Assembly: GCA_965223985.1 (NCBI GenBank)
Contig: OZ245030.1
Location: forward strand, 4,216,001-4,280,000
Direction of reading: 5' to 3'
Source of the DNA: JAPPKS01 sp963667895
GTDB lineage: Bacteria; Poribacteria; WGA-4E; PCPOR2b
Length of the DNA stretch: 64,000 bases
In this document: piece after piece, positions 28,477-38,100 of the stretch
Layout of the letters: each line of letters starts with the position of its first letter
Numbering within the stretch: position 1 is the first letter of the stretch
Program-made: the position numbers and the translations under genes
The notes under the pieces: generated by a model
Database searches by the model: none
The model's input: only the letters and a program-made list of their open reading frames with translations
What the model was told of the DNA's origin: nothing

Positions 28477-29325
28477 CTATCTACAACCGTTACGGTATTC
28501 CGGTGTTTGTCTGAGCCACGGCTGAAAGAGTTTGCGCTGTCTCTCATCATAGCGCGCCCAAGTCTCCGGCTTGATATACTGGAGTTCGTCCCAAGTAGCA
28601 ATATTTTGTGACATCATCCAACCCGGACCGTAGCCCACGTGCAAGGTCTTGCGGGGTTTGTCTGACCGGTTTGTAAACCCGCCGTGGCGCAAATTCTCAG
28701 TAAACACAATGGCGTCGCCGGATTTCACTTCAATACCAATCATGCCGGGCTCGTCATCTACATGACACTGATAGGGCGGCGCAAATTCGGACCTATGGGA
28801 ACCCGGCTCCACACAAAAAGGACCGTCAATGTCGCCGACATCGTGAGTAAAGTAAATTATGCGTACCATCATACATTCAATGCCTTTCGCATTTACAGAA
28901 TAACGGTATTTGTAACTGCGGCAATACGCACCGCCATGGGCATCGCTGAAATTGCCGGGGTAACGTATTCGCAATTCGGAGTTGTTGATGCCGATTTCTT
29001 CCTGCACAAGGCTAGTGATGTAGGAATTGGTTTTGGGATGGTTGACGAGAAAATCGAAAGCCGAATCAAAGTTGAAAATATCTTCAATAATGAAAGTTTG
29101 GCTGTATTGATGCCCACCTGTGACGTGGTACCCCCGCTCTGAATTGAAATGATACTCATTACCAAAATTGCCGGTCTTGCGCGGTTGCAATTGGTAATGC
29201 TCAATCGCATGTTGCTCCAAGGCATCAATTGCCGGCTTTAATCGACGGACCTCTTCGTCCGTGAGGAAATTTCGCAGAACTAGAAAGCCCTGCCGGTCAA
29301 ATTCGTACTGTTCAATCTCCGTCAT
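28477..29325 (-). CDS. Phytanoyl-CoA dioxygenase (PhyH) family protein with HGG in place of HxD
   Basis: PhyH proteins are Fe(II)/2-oxoglutarate oxygenases with a HxD...H iron site. This one has the fold hallmarks YFTHDVGDIDGPFCVEPGSHR, NLRHGGFTNRSDKPR (distal His plus 2-oxoglutarate Arg) and the N-terminal helix. At the place of HxD it reads FSDAHGGAYC, so the carboxylate ligand appears to be Gly (His at about residue 130). This is the arrangement seen in SyrB2-type halogenases, but it may simply be a feature of this subfamily. I start at the ATG giving MTEIEQYEF; the frame is open seven codons further. Three more PhyH genes lie in this window. Confidence 0.82.
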   Translation of the reverse strand: MTEIEQYEFDRQGFLVLRNFLTDEEVRRLKPAIDALEQHAIEHYQLQPRKTGNFGNEYHFNSERGYHVTGGHQYSQTFIIEDIFNFDSAFDFLVNHPKTNSYITSLVQEEIGINNSELRIRYPGNFSDAHGGAYCRSYKYRYSVNAKGIECMMVRIIYFTHDVGDIDGPFCVEPGSHRSEFAPPYQCHVDDEPGMIGIEVKSGDAIVFTENLRHGGFTNRSDKPRKTLHVGYGPGWMMSQNIATWDELQYIKPETWARYDERQRKLFQPWLRQTPEYRNGCR

Positions 29326-29346
29326 AGTGCATCTACTCCCATGCAA

Positions 29347-29738
29347 ATTTGTGGCATATAACAGTCTAATTGATGCAATCTGTATGCGTTCCCGTAGCTA
29401 ACATTATACCACAGATTCGAGACGGGGTCCCAAGTTTCCAGAAAATGAGCCTTGCCATAAGACTCCGCAGAAGCTCTCGACATTGCGTGTTCAATGAAGT
29501 GGTGTCTACAATTGGCTTTGGGTTGCAATAGGTAGCAGATTACTCTTACTAGCTTGACATAGTACCTAAATGAAGTTATTCTTTTAGCGTGTTGTTTATC
29601 ATCAAGACAACATGTCCACGAGGTTTCCCCATATTATTTTCTCAACAGGCAAGCAACATTAACTCGTAAGCCTCCGCAGTGAAGCAGTGGGTAATCGACA
29701 CTCGACAAACTGAAACAATCAAATAGGGAGGGGCTCCG
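29347..29738. other. Intergenic region between PhyH and ABC exporter genes
   Basis: AT-rich, no open frame with a ribosome site. It separates two divergent genes and must hold both promoters; no -10/-35 pair stands out. Its right end carries the strong ribosome site GGGAGGGG used by the ABC gene. Confidence 0.4.
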
Positions 29739-31481
29739 ATCCGTAACCTACTTCGTCTAAAAAAATACGTCATTCACTATCGACTTGCAATTATCTTTAG
29801 CTTCATTCTAGTTCTTTTTACCAACGGGCTTCTGCTGGTTAGCCCCAAAATCTTGAAGCTGGTTTTCGATGATCTGGAGCAAACGATTACCCCGCAGAGG
29901 GTTTTCCTCTACGCGCTCCTCATTTTCGGGGTTGCTCTCGGCGGCGGTGGAATTTTCTTCGCGCAGCGTCGAATCGTTAATGGCGTCGCCAGACGAATCG
30001 AATACCACCTGCGCAGCGACTTCTTTACGCACCTGCAGAAGCTGTCCGCTGCTTACTACAATAATGTCGGTACCGGCGATTTAATGGCGCGAGCGACGAG
30101 CGACATGAATGCGGTCCGTATGGTACTAAGCAACGCAATCATGTTCGCGGCAGATGGCGTCGTCTTTTTTGTGATGGCATTGATCATCATGCTACAAATC
30201 GACGTAACCTTGACGCTGCTTGTGGTGCTCCCCTACCCGATTCTCGCGCTTCTGATTCGAGAACTGGGCAAGCGGATCTACAAAAGTTACGAGCGGATAC
30301 AGGAATCGTATTCAGCGATGAATACCAAAGTGCAGGAAAATCTGTCCGGCGTGCGTGCTGTCAAAGCCTATACCCTTGAAAAGAGCGAAATAGAGAGGTT
30401 CCGGCAACTCAACGAGGAGTTTGTGGATCGCAACCGTGCGCAAATTCGTCTCATCACCATTTTCTTCCCACTGTTCCGGTTTCTGCCGGGGATTGGCATT
30501 CTTGTTCTCCTCTGGTTGGGTGGCACTCATGTCATTGAAGGAAAAATTACATTTGGCGACTTTGTGTCGTTCCTTTTTTATCTAATGATACTCGTCCGTC
30601 CCATGTTGCGCCTCGGCTTCGTTGTCAACGCTTTTGAACGGGGCGCGGCTTCGATGGGAAGAATTAGCCAAATCCTTGATGAACAGCCAGAAATTTTCGA
30701 TGACGAAAATGTTCGTCGTGACATAAAATCGATTCAGGGCGACATCGAATTTAGAAACCTCAATTTTGCCTATCACGACGGTCCGATCGTGCTGAAAAAT
30801 ATCAACCTGAAAATCGATCGAGGGAAAACCGTCGCCATTGTGGGACCAACAGGTTGTGGCAAAACAACTCTTGTCAATCTTCTCCCATGCATCTACAAAG
30901 CCGAACGCGGAATGATCTTCATTGATAGCGTGGATATTTGGGACATCCCGCTGCAAGTGCTCCGGTCGAATATCGGGTTCGTTGAACAGGAACCTTTCCT
31001 CTTCTCCGGCTCGCTGCGAAATAACATCGCCTATGGTGTAGAAAGCGTGAGCGACATCCAAGTTAAGGAAGTTGCGCGGACCACAGATCTACTGGGACAA
31101 ATCGAGGAGTTTCCCGATGGGTTAGACACTTACTTGGGTGAGCGGGGTATCACAATTTCTGGCGGTCAGAAACAGCGGACTGCACTCGCACGAGCCATTG
31201 CAATCCATCCGAGAATCCTCATTATGGACAGCGCCTTTGCCAATGTAGACACGCATACGGAAGATACAATTTTAAATCGCTTGAAGGATGTTATGGCTGA
31301 ACGAACCACCATTATCATTTCTCATCGGATTTCGACCGTCAAATCGGCGGATCTTATCGTAGTAATGAAGGATGGTGAGATTGTTGAACGTGGCACGCAT
31401 GAGATACTTCTCGAACACAATGGTGTTTACGCTGGAATCTATGAAAAGCAGCTGTTGCAAGAAGAATTAGATTCGCTTTAA
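29739..31481 (+). CDS. ABC exporter half-transporter (membrane domain plus ATPase)
   Basis: Type I exporter of the MsbA/ABCB kind: six membrane helices (residues 1-300) and a C-terminal ATPase. Walker A is GPTGCGKTT, Q-loop FVEQEP, signature ISGGQKQR, and the H-loop IIISHRI. In Walker B the residue after the aspartate is Ser (ILIMDSAFANVD), where active ATPases have Glu; such degenerate sites are typical of one half of heterodimeric exporters. No partner gene is adjacent. The first conventional start candidate is TTG at 29853, which would remove the first membrane helix. The frame is open back to a stop at 29724, and GGGAGGGG sits seven bases before an ATC codon at 29739, which I take as the probable start (unusual, or a miscalled ATG). 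Confidence 0.85.
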   Translation: MRNLLRLKKYVIHYRLAIIFSFILVLFTNGLLLVSPKILKLVFDDLEQTITPQRVFLYALLIFGVALGGGGIFFAQRRIVNGVARRIEYHLRSDFFTHLQKLSAAYYNNVGTGDLMARATSDMNAVRMVLSNAIMFAADGVVFFVMALIIMLQIDVTLTLLVVLPYPILALLIRELGKRIYKSYERIQESYSAMNTKVQENLSGVRAVKAYTLEKSEIERFRQLNEEFVDRNRAQIRLITIFFPLFRFLPGIGILVLLWLGGTHVIEGKITFGDFVSFLFYLMILVRPMLRLGFVVNAFERGAASMGRISQILDEQPEIFDDENVRRDIKSIQGDIEFRNLNFAYHDGPIVLKNINLKIDRGKTVAIVGPTGCGKTTLVNLLPCIYKAERGMIFIDSVDIWDIPLQVLRSNIGFVEQEPFLFSGSLRNNIAYGVESVSDIQVKEVARTTDLLGQIEEFPDGLDTYLGERGITISGGQKQRTALARAIAIHPRILIMDSAFANVDTHTEDTILNRLKDVMAERTTIIISHRISTVKSADLIVVMKDGEIVERGTHEILLEHNGVYAGIYEKQLLQEELDSL

Positions 31482-31639
31482 CGCGAAGAGCACGGTTAAT
31501 ATAGGATTGCGCATTGTTGCAACAGGATAACACCGATCTATCTGTGGTTTTTTTAGGGATGGCAGTTTAAGTAGAATTGAGTTGTGGGGCTCATGCGTCC
31601 GCGATGTGGGAGACGATTACTGTGAAAGCGAGGTGCAGA

Positions 31640-32683
31640 CTACTTTCTTGGCGAATACTCTACGCGAAAGTCGCTTGGGGCATATCCAAAGTGAGAAATC
31701 AGCATTCGTGCTGTATTCAGAATATACTTCGCGCTCATGTTAGATTCGACGAAGATGCCGCTCTCGTTGACTCTGCGTGGCTCCCTTAAGTCGTCAGCAT
31801 TTCTCGAAAAATATGGGTTTCCCTTGGAACTTCTTAGATCCAACACCGCCGCCTCAAATCGATTCCTGTGCCTTGTGTGCAATACCCCACATAATTTCGT
31901 TAACACGCTCTTCCAGGTTCTCACCGAGTACGAGCCTTCGAGAAATGTAAAACATCGAGGTCTCATACCGGCTACATCATCTGATTCTGGCGCCTCACTT
32001 GAGGTGTCGACAGGTGGTTCAGGAGCTGCCGCTTCGGACGCCGTTTGATTGTTAATCCGAGACAGGAACTGTTGGACTTCGTTCGTGTTCGGTCTGTAGC
32101 CGCATAGCTCCTCCGTCTCGTCTATGAGACGATTCACTATTTCGGGCCTCACTGCCTCCCATGCTCTGGGTAGGTTCTCCAAAATCCGACGGTACCTGAG
32201 AAGTGTTTCTGCGCTTTGGGTGTTCTCCCCGGATATTACATTCTCTTTGCTCAAGAGGGATATGAGTCGTTGAGGCAACTCTGGTTCATTAATGTCTACT
32301 GCGGCAAATTTTCGGTTTTCCCAACTCCCCTCGCTAAGCGGAAGATAGAACCACCAAGTTGTGCCATTGGTGAGTACAGCCATGGCAACCCCTAGCCTAA
32401 AAGCGTAATTCAGAAGCTGTTCCTGATGTCCGTCAAGTGGCTCGTCCTCTTTCTTCGCTTCGATAAACACCTTCGGGACCTGATCATGTAATAAAGCAAA
32501 GTCCACCTTTCCACCGCCGACGGGATATTGCGGATGTACCTCATCAACGGACGCAACATCCCAACCTAAACGGTGAAGTACCGGAATAATTAGACCCAGA
32601 CACACGATGGCTTCGCTTCGATTCGTTAGGTCATTCGAGCGCCATTTCGCTATAACTCTCCGAATTTCTTCTAACATAAGCAT
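31640..32683 (-). CDS. Restriction-endonuclease-like protein with HsdR N-terminal nuclease domain
   Basis: The N-terminal half has the PD-(D/E)xK pattern of type I restriction HsdR and related predicted nucleases: KVDFALLHDQVPKVFIEAKK supplies the Asp and the ExK. GWDVASVDEVHPQY upstream and LLNYAFRLGVAMAVLTNGTTWWFY downstream also match that domain. The middle is a low-complexity linker rich in Ala, Pro and Glu. The C-terminal about 90 residues form a second domain of unknown function (around NESGIFVESNMSAKYILNTA). No helicase or methylase is adjacent, so this is an orphan, possibly a type IV-like or other defence nuclease. I start at ATG 32683; the frame is open 20 codons further. Confidence 0.7.
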   Translation of the reverse strand: MLMLEEIRRVIAKWRSNDLTNRSEAIVCLGLIIPVLHRLGWDVASVDEVHPQYPVGGGKVDFALLHDQVPKVFIEAKKEDEPLDGHQEQLLNYAFRLGVAMAVLTNGTTWWFYLPLSEGSWENRKFAAVDINEPELPQRLISLLSKENVISGENTQSAETLLRYRRILENLPRAWEAVRPEIVNRLIDETEELCGYRPNTNEVQQFLSRINNQTASEAAAPEPPVDTSSEAPESDDVAGMRPRCFTFLEGSYSVRTWKSVLTKLCGVLHTRHRNRFEAAVLDLRSSKGNPYFSRNADDLREPRRVNESGIFVESNMSAKYILNTARMLISHFGYAPSDFRVEYSPRK

Positions 32684-32856
32684 TCTCAATATCAACACGA
32701 CAACTGTCACATCGACCAGTGCGTTTAGAATCGCTGAAGCCACGTCCCGGAAGAGTTGGTATCAAATCTGATTTTCGCAGTCATCGAAAGAAGGTATAGC
32801 ATCGGCTAACCTGAGAAACTTATCTGCTGAAACGTGTAGCTAAGATGACGCGCACA

Positions 32857-33765
32857 TTAGTCGGGAAGCTCGTAATCCCACGTTTGGGTCCAGTTTGGAA
32901 TGTACCCTTCAGTCTTCTCAAACCCGTAAGACCTTGCAATTTGGCGATGATGTACGTGGGGCCACGCTTGCCCGCCAATTATCCGAAATTCGTCCCCCTT
33001 GCCGCATAACCAGTATAACATGTGCGCAATGTATCTGGAAAGCTGATGACCTCCATAATAAGTCGTTTGAAAGTCAAAGTCCGGTTCAATAATCCAATCC
33101 CTTTTTGGAGGCACCGTTCGCCAATAATTGTATTTCAGCATATGACGCGTCCCCTTCGCTGTGGATTCGCCTTTACGGTGCAAAATACTTTGGTGATGGA
33201 TGATAAGTGAACCCGCCGGGCTAGCAGTCGCAATCCCCTTATCCCCGGCATGCCACGATTGCGGGCGGAGATGCGACTCCGGCACAATTCCAGTGGGTCC
33301 CAGTTCGACTGGGGTGTCTTGCGGATAGTAGAAGACTTCGACAAAATTGACCTCCGGCCCAAATATACAATCGTGATCTTGATGCCAATTCTGGGGTGGC
33401 CCCGGACATTCAGTTCGGTGATGACTAATTAAAATTGGTAACCCGATGTGCCTCCCCAGTAGTGACCGCAATATACCTGCAACCTGTGGATTTAGAGTGA
33501 CGTGTTCAATAAACCAATCTTCAAGCAAAAGTGTGCTATTCGTCGCTCCGCGAATTCGCTCTAAATCCTGAGTTGACATTCCCTCAGGAATGTAACTCGG
33601 GTTAGCCGGTAGCCTTCCTTCCAGATACTCAATAGCCCTACGATTAATTTCATCGGGGACAACGCCTTCCAGAATCAGATACCCAGTCCGGCAAAATTCG
33701 AGCACCTGTGAGTCAGTTAGTGTTGGCTCACAGTCAAATGTCCTGTTTTCTTTATCGTATTTCAT
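32857..33765 (-). CDS. Phytanoyl-CoA dioxygenase (PhyH) family oxygenase
   Basis: A 302-residue Fe(II)/2-oxoglutarate oxygenase. The iron site is complete: NWHQDHDC (HxD) and ILHRKGES (distal His), with GTRHMLKYNYWR providing the 2-oxoglutarate Arg. The segment GPTGIVPESHLRPQSWHAGD is also typical. GGAGG lies before the ATG. The substrate is not predictable; members hydroxylate a wide range of small molecules. It stands between the HsdR-like gene and the Wzi-like gene, all on the minus strand. Confidence 0.88.
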   Translation of the reverse strand: MKYDKENRTFDCEPTLTDSQVLEFCRTGYLILEGVVPDEINRRAIEYLEGRLPANPSYIPEGMSTQDLERIRGATNSTLLLEDWFIEHVTLNPQVAGILRSLLGRHIGLPILISHHRTECPGPPQNWHQDHDCIFGPEVNFVEVFYYPQDTPVELGPTGIVPESHLRPQSWHAGDKGIATASPAGSLIIHHQSILHRKGESTAKGTRHMLKYNYWRTVPPKRDWIIEPDFDFQTTYYGGHQLSRYIAHMLYWLCGKGDEFRIIGGQAWPHVHHRQIARSYGFEKTEGYIPNWTQTWDYELPD

Positions 33766-33897
33766 CTTGGATTGCCTCCATGGTTGTGAAATATCTTGGA
33801 TGGTGAACTATCACTAAATGTGTAGCCTGCTACCACATCTATGCTTAGATTATTAGGTAATACGAAGAATTTCTACAATCCCTTCGAGTGTAGTCTC

Positions 33898-35511
33898 TTA
33901 TAAGCTAAATTCCCATAAATAACGCAACTGGAATTCCAGTTCATTACTCTGCTTACGAACTCCGCTTTGATGATCTTTATTTTGCGTAATGACATGCTGA
34001 TAAGCGATGTCCAACTGGTATGAACGGATCGGTTCATAGACCAGCCGAAGTCCCACACCGTCTCGACGCTCGACAACGCCAGAAGGAAACGGAATCGAAT
34101 CGGAATCTTCATTTCGAAAGCGATCTTCAACACTGGCTTCGCCCTGACGCTCGAATTCGTAGAAGAGGGCGAAGAAGGCATCGGGGTTGATTAAGTATCC
34201 TCCCTCCAGATAGAACGTATCTGCGTCTGTGCCGATGCGATGTCCAATAATCGATCCGAAATGCGTGAACTGATTTTCTTGGACGAGGTGTGTATACGCC
34301 CAGCGGCTCACGCGAGCGTACTCAGCGCGAATGCTCAGTTTTTTCGATGCGAGCAGGCGATTCCATTCCACTCCCGCCAACCAGGCAACAGCGTTTGGGT
34401 CGTTGGTATCCGCATACTGAAAATCGTCAATCAGCCATTCACCGTACAATCGAGCTCCATCAATTGGGCGAATCGCCCCTTCAAACAGGAACATCACATT
34501 ATCGTCGGTGTCGGAATTGTACTGGCTCGCGTAGTAGGGCAGAATCGGATTAAGGTACTGCCATTCAACACCTCTTGCATCGCCGCCGTAAAGAATCAGC
34601 TCAGAAATGCCGACTTCGATTCGGTTGCTCACCTGCCAGTCCAGCCGATGCCCCGCGAGATACCGATTCGCAAGGTACCGCCGATCTGGGCCGTCCTGAT
34701 CGTGCCAGATCCGATCCAACTGCGCCGTGAACGACGTGCCTTTAATCCGTCCAAACTGTGCCGTTAACAGTATAAGGTCAAACGGTGGCGAGTTGTCAGA
34801 AATTCCAACCGCACTCCGAAATCCCGTGCCCCAAAAGATTTGATTGCGTCCAATTAAGACATCAAACTTTGAAACTGGGAAACGTAAGTAGACTCGTTTA
34901 AAGTCCGCAGTATAACCGCTGTGCCACGCATTTAAGCGTTTGGAGGCTGATGTTGTTTCGATGGGATATTTTTCCGGAAAATTCCCGACCTCGAATTCTT
35001 GATAGAGTGTTACCTGCCTGCCTATATCATAATAGAACGCGCCTTCATACGCGGGCGAAATCTTTAAATCCGATTTTGGTGTGCGCAACTGCGGTGCCCC
35101 ACGCAAACGAAGCCGGTGCCCCCGTTCCCCACCTGATAAGATGGCGAGCTCCCGCTCAAACTCACGTTTTAACTTATCAAGTAGATGCACGTGAATCTGC
35201 GCTGGCTTCACGCGACCGGAGGCAACCCGATCTTCCGCTTGACGAACCGCTTTCGCAACTTCCCAACGCGTCCGGGGTCGCGTATGCCGATGAAAACCGC
35301 CAGTCACCCCATCGGTTTCCAACTTTTCTAGCGCGAAGTCTACCCAACGGTCAAAATGTAGCGTTACATTTGGAACGGCGTAAGTAGATTTTGCTGAGAG
35401 GAAAGCGCTAACACACCAAAGAATCAGACACCAAAATACCAGGAGCGCTCTAGCACCGGAAAGCCGTTCTTGAGGTGTAAAACATTGGAGTGAAGAACGA
35501 AGCGGTTTCAT
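33898..35511 (-). CDS. Wzi-like capsule assembly outer-membrane beta-barrel protein
   Basis: A 537-residue protein with an N-terminal hydrophobic signal (ALLVFWCLILWCVSAFLSA), a helical part containing GVTGGFHRHTRPRTRWEVAK, then many alternating beta strands rich in Tyr, Phe and Trp, such as RFPVSKFDVLIGRNQIFWG and YLNPILPYYASQYNS. The strand order, including the WGTGFR and GVEWQYLNP elements, fits the capsule assembly Wzi family, which anchors or exports surface polysaccharide at the outer membrane. The last residues, LRYLWEFSL, end in aromatic residues as outer-membrane barrels do. With the GT9 and pyruvyl transferase genes it supports a polysaccharide-coated outer membrane. Confidence 0.75.
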   Translation of the reverse strand: MKPLRSSLQCFTPQERLSGARALLVFWCLILWCVSAFLSAKSTYAVPNVTLHFDRWVDFALEKLETDGVTGGFHRHTRPRTRWEVAKAVRQAEDRVASGRVKPAQIHVHLLDKLKREFERELAILSGGERGHRLRLRGAPQLRTPKSDLKISPAYEGAFYYDIGRQVTLYQEFEVGNFPEKYPIETTSASKRLNAWHSGYTADFKRVYLRFPVSKFDVLIGRNQIFWGTGFRSAVGISDNSPPFDLILLTAQFGRIKGTSFTAQLDRIWHDQDGPDRRYLANRYLAGHRLDWQVSNRIEVGISELILYGGDARGVEWQYLNPILPYYASQYNSDTDDNVMFLFEGAIRPIDGARLYGEWLIDDFQYADTNDPNAVAWLAGVEWNRLLASKKLSIRAEYARVSRWAYTHLVQENQFTHFGSIIGHRIGTDADTFYLEGGYLINPDAFFALFYEFERQGEASVEDRFRNEDSDSIPFPSGVVERRDGVGLRLVYEPIRSYQLDIAYQHVITQNKDHQSGVRKQSNELEFQLRYLWEFSL

Positions 35512-35592
35512 CGCATAACAGCTTATTCGAATTCTGGATAAAAGTCAAATACGAATTTTGACCGCAAGGTTTTAGACCTCCTCTATCCGGCT

Positions 35593-36642
35593 TCAGTTGC
35601 CTGCCGAGAGTTTCAGCTTTTTAAGCGTGAATGTCGTGTATTGTTCCTCGCCCTCAACTGTCTGGATAAACTGATTCGATGGTACATCGTGAAGAGTCTG
35701 TGTAATATTGGTCGTTGGCCAGAAGATTTCCAAACGTTCAATTTTTTAAGCGTTGCCCAGCCCAAAGGTTTGCCGAATCGGATTTTCCCCAAGGGTGCCG
35801 CCGATATTGGTATGTTTGAAATTGAGCGCAGTGAACCGTTTTCGGTGATTTCCGCATGGATGCGTGAGCCGATTGCCGATCGATTGGAGTGAACCCCGAT
35901 GAGTCTTACGGTGATATCCGATAGTCATATGTGCAATGTTTAGCAACCACAGGGCTGCGAGATGTAGAGAATCTTGTTGTGGCGTGGTCGCCAAGATTTC
36001 GCTGAAAAAGGTGATTGCTTGTTGGGAAGGCTACTGAAGCGCGTGAATCCCCTCACCTTGTTATGGCAGAATGCAGCTCTCTGGTCTGTTGAGGAGACAG
36101 CAGTTTTGTGTTTCGCCGTGCCGCATGTATGCCACACCAAGCCGAAAATGCGTCCCGTTTACCACCTCTGGCGGTACCGTCCCTTGGTGTAACCGGGTAA
36201 GTTGAAGCGCCTGCTTGAAGTTATCGATTGCCTCTACTTCATTCCCCAAGCGAAGAGCTGCTTCTCCTAACCGCATATAAAGATGCCATTTCGTCTAATT
36301 CGAGGCATCAGAAGACAAGGCGGAGATTCGCTTGCGAAGCGCTCGAGCGTCCGCATCTCCCAAGAGGGTGTTCTCGTCCGGTGTTCCATCCGCAATCTGC
36401 TTAAGAAATCTCAGCATTCGTCGGTGTCCTGCTGTCATCGTGGGGGGTGCTATCTCCGTAGGTTCGGATGCCTCAACTGTCGAAGCCAAAGATGCTGGAA
36501 CCGTAACGCTGCAGGGGGTGTCGTCTGCAATAGACACGCCCCGCGCACCGACGACTACCGTCCCGAGGACAATCAACACACCCACAACCGCTTGATTGGG
36601 TGCGAATGCGCATCGAAGCCATCGATCACGGCTACCGAACAC
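35593..36642 (-). pseudogene. Decayed TPR/FG-GAP/ASPIC (CRTAC1-like) gene with internal deletion
   Basis: One reading frame, interrupted by several stops, can be followed from 36642. It gives a membrane-anchor N-terminus (VVGVLIVLGTVVVGARG), a TAG stop at 36295-36297 after SSDASN, the TPR part MRLGEAALRLGNEVEAIDNF, further TAA and TAG stops around 36061 and 36030, then LWLLNIAHMTIGYH. There it jumps, with no FG-GAP repeats left, into the C-terminal ASPIC region: ITVRLIGVHSNRSAIGSR, GGTLGENPIRQTFGLGNA, a TAA, and IERLEIFWPTTNITQTLHD to a TGA at 35593. So the middle of the gene is deleted. A related but longer gene is at 40295-42700. Confidence 0.75.
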
Positions 36643-37338
36643 ACCATTAAGTGCAACTGTTCCTATTGAAAAAGTATTTGCATTTCTCCATAATCTTCTT
36701 TCAGTTCAAGTTGCCTTAAGGCTTTTTCAGGGTTGATATTATATGTGGAAAGACCCTTCTTTGCAATATAAAACGTTTGGTTTATATTTCTTCAGCGGTA
36801 TTTGCTTATCTCAACAAATTGCTGTCGAACTGACGAGAGCCTTTTCCGAATCCTGAGAGCCAAACACGCATGAACAACCATCCGCTTGACGGAAGGTCGT
36901 TTCCAAAGCGTATTTCTATGATTTTTTGCAATGTTGTACGGTATATAGGTATAATATCAGTATTAAGACGGGTGGGAGTCCGTCGAATAGAGCAGATGAA
37001 CAGACGCTCGGGCATTCTGGGACTGCCACCATTGTAAACTCGCCATGAGCTGGGGCAGCCGGATGAAAAGGCATTAACCTTATGACACCATTTTGGGGTA
37101 CTAATCCATTTAGATGGACATTTGAACGCCTAATGAATTTTTTCGCTCATGTTACGTAATTTGTAGGGGCAACCCTCGCGGATGCCAACAGTGATGCGTC
37201 GGAGGTAGTACCAGCACGGGGGCAAGTTCCGGTCTCAGACCGAAAATCCTCAATGCGAAGCATCGGGACCTCGCCCCTAGAGTCTACAAAACAATATCCT
37301 TTTTGATTGTAAAACTTTATTAGAGGGAGAAAAAACAG
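36643..37338. other. Gene-poor 700-bp stretch before a PhyH gene
   Basis: No supportable gene. The right half is GC-rich and structured. It contains a perfect 13-base palindrome with a one-base centre, CGGTCT-C-AGACCG (37230-37242), and the inverted ends noted separately. A ribosome site GAGGGAG lies before the gene at 37339. Confidence 0.4.
37162..37288. repeat. Possible small palindromic element or leader structure
   Basis: TGTAGGGGC at 37162-37170 is mirrored by GCCCCTAGAGTCTACA ending at 37288, enclosing about 100 bases of GC-rich sequence with the inner CGGTCTCAGACCG palindrome. The outer arms match only in part (TGTAG and GGGGC blocks offset). It could be a mobile-element remnant or a structured leader of the PhyH gene 50 bases downstream. 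Confidence 0.3.
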
Positions 37339-38100
37339 ATGTCAATGAAGGGTGACCTTAAAGCCGCAATTGATCATCTAACCATCTACGGCTACTGCGT
37401 GCTGGAAGATCGCATCCCCGAGGACCTCGCCCAGAGCATGGCTGAGCGATTCCTCAAATTGCACGCTGACCCGAAGTACCAGCCCTACAACACAGGTGAC
37501 CAGTACTATCAGACACTGTTTGGTATGCTGAACCTGGACGACCGAGTCTGGACCTGTGCCAGTCATCCGGACACGGTTGCAATCGCGCAGCATTTTCTAG
37601 GACCAAACTGCCGGGTGCCCGATGCGTGTTCCAAGCCAACCTGGCCCGGCGCGCCGCATGGCGGACTGCACGTTGATTCCGCCGGAAACTTCGCCGAGGT
37701 TCCCGACGTGCCATGGATGATCAACAGCATCTGGATGTTGACGGAGTTCACCGTAGAGAACGGCGCGACGGGCGTGGTGCCGATGAGCCACCGATCGCGC
37801 TTGAAAGGCCCGCCGCCGAACATCACCCCAGACAGCCCGCTAATCAAGCCTATCACAGGACGACCCGGCACGGTGATGATGTGGCACGGCGGGCTATTCC
37901 ACATGGCTAGCGCCAACACGTCCAACCAGATTCGTGTCGGACTCAATACAGGCTACTGCCCGCGCTGGTTCAACACCTGGGTCGAGGGTGGTCATCAGCC
38001 GGTTTGGCCCGAGACATACGCGCGCATGCCGCCGGAAATGCAGCGTTTGTGTCTCGGTCGATTGGGCCGCAACCGCGAGGAGCTATACGAACAGTTTTAA
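37339..38100 (+). CDS. Phytanoyl-CoA dioxygenase (PhyH) family oxygenase
   Basis: A 253-residue Fe(II)/2-oxoglutarate oxygenase with a complete site: HGGLHVDSAGN (HxD), MMWHGGLFHMAS (distal His) and NQIRVGLN (Arg). The stretch FTVENGATGVVPMSHRS matches the family core. A GAGGGAG ribosome site precedes the ATG. GC content and codon choice look richer than in the flanks, which may mean transfer. A LamG gene follows on the same strand; the same PhyH-LamG order recurs at 42912-44646, although the two PhyH proteins are not close copies. Confidence 0.88.
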   Translation: MSMKGDLKAAIDHLTIYGYCVLEDRIPEDLAQSMAERFLKLHADPKYQPYNTGDQYYQTLFGMLNLDDRVWTCASHPDTVAIAQHFLGPNCRVPDACSKPTWPGAPHGGLHVDSAGNFAEVPDVPWMINSIWMLTEFTVENGATGVVPMSHRSRLKGPPPNITPDSPLIKPITGRPGTVMMWHGGLFHMASANTSNQIRVGLNTGYCPRWFNTWVEGGHQPVWPETYARMPPEMQRLCLGRLGRNREELYEQF

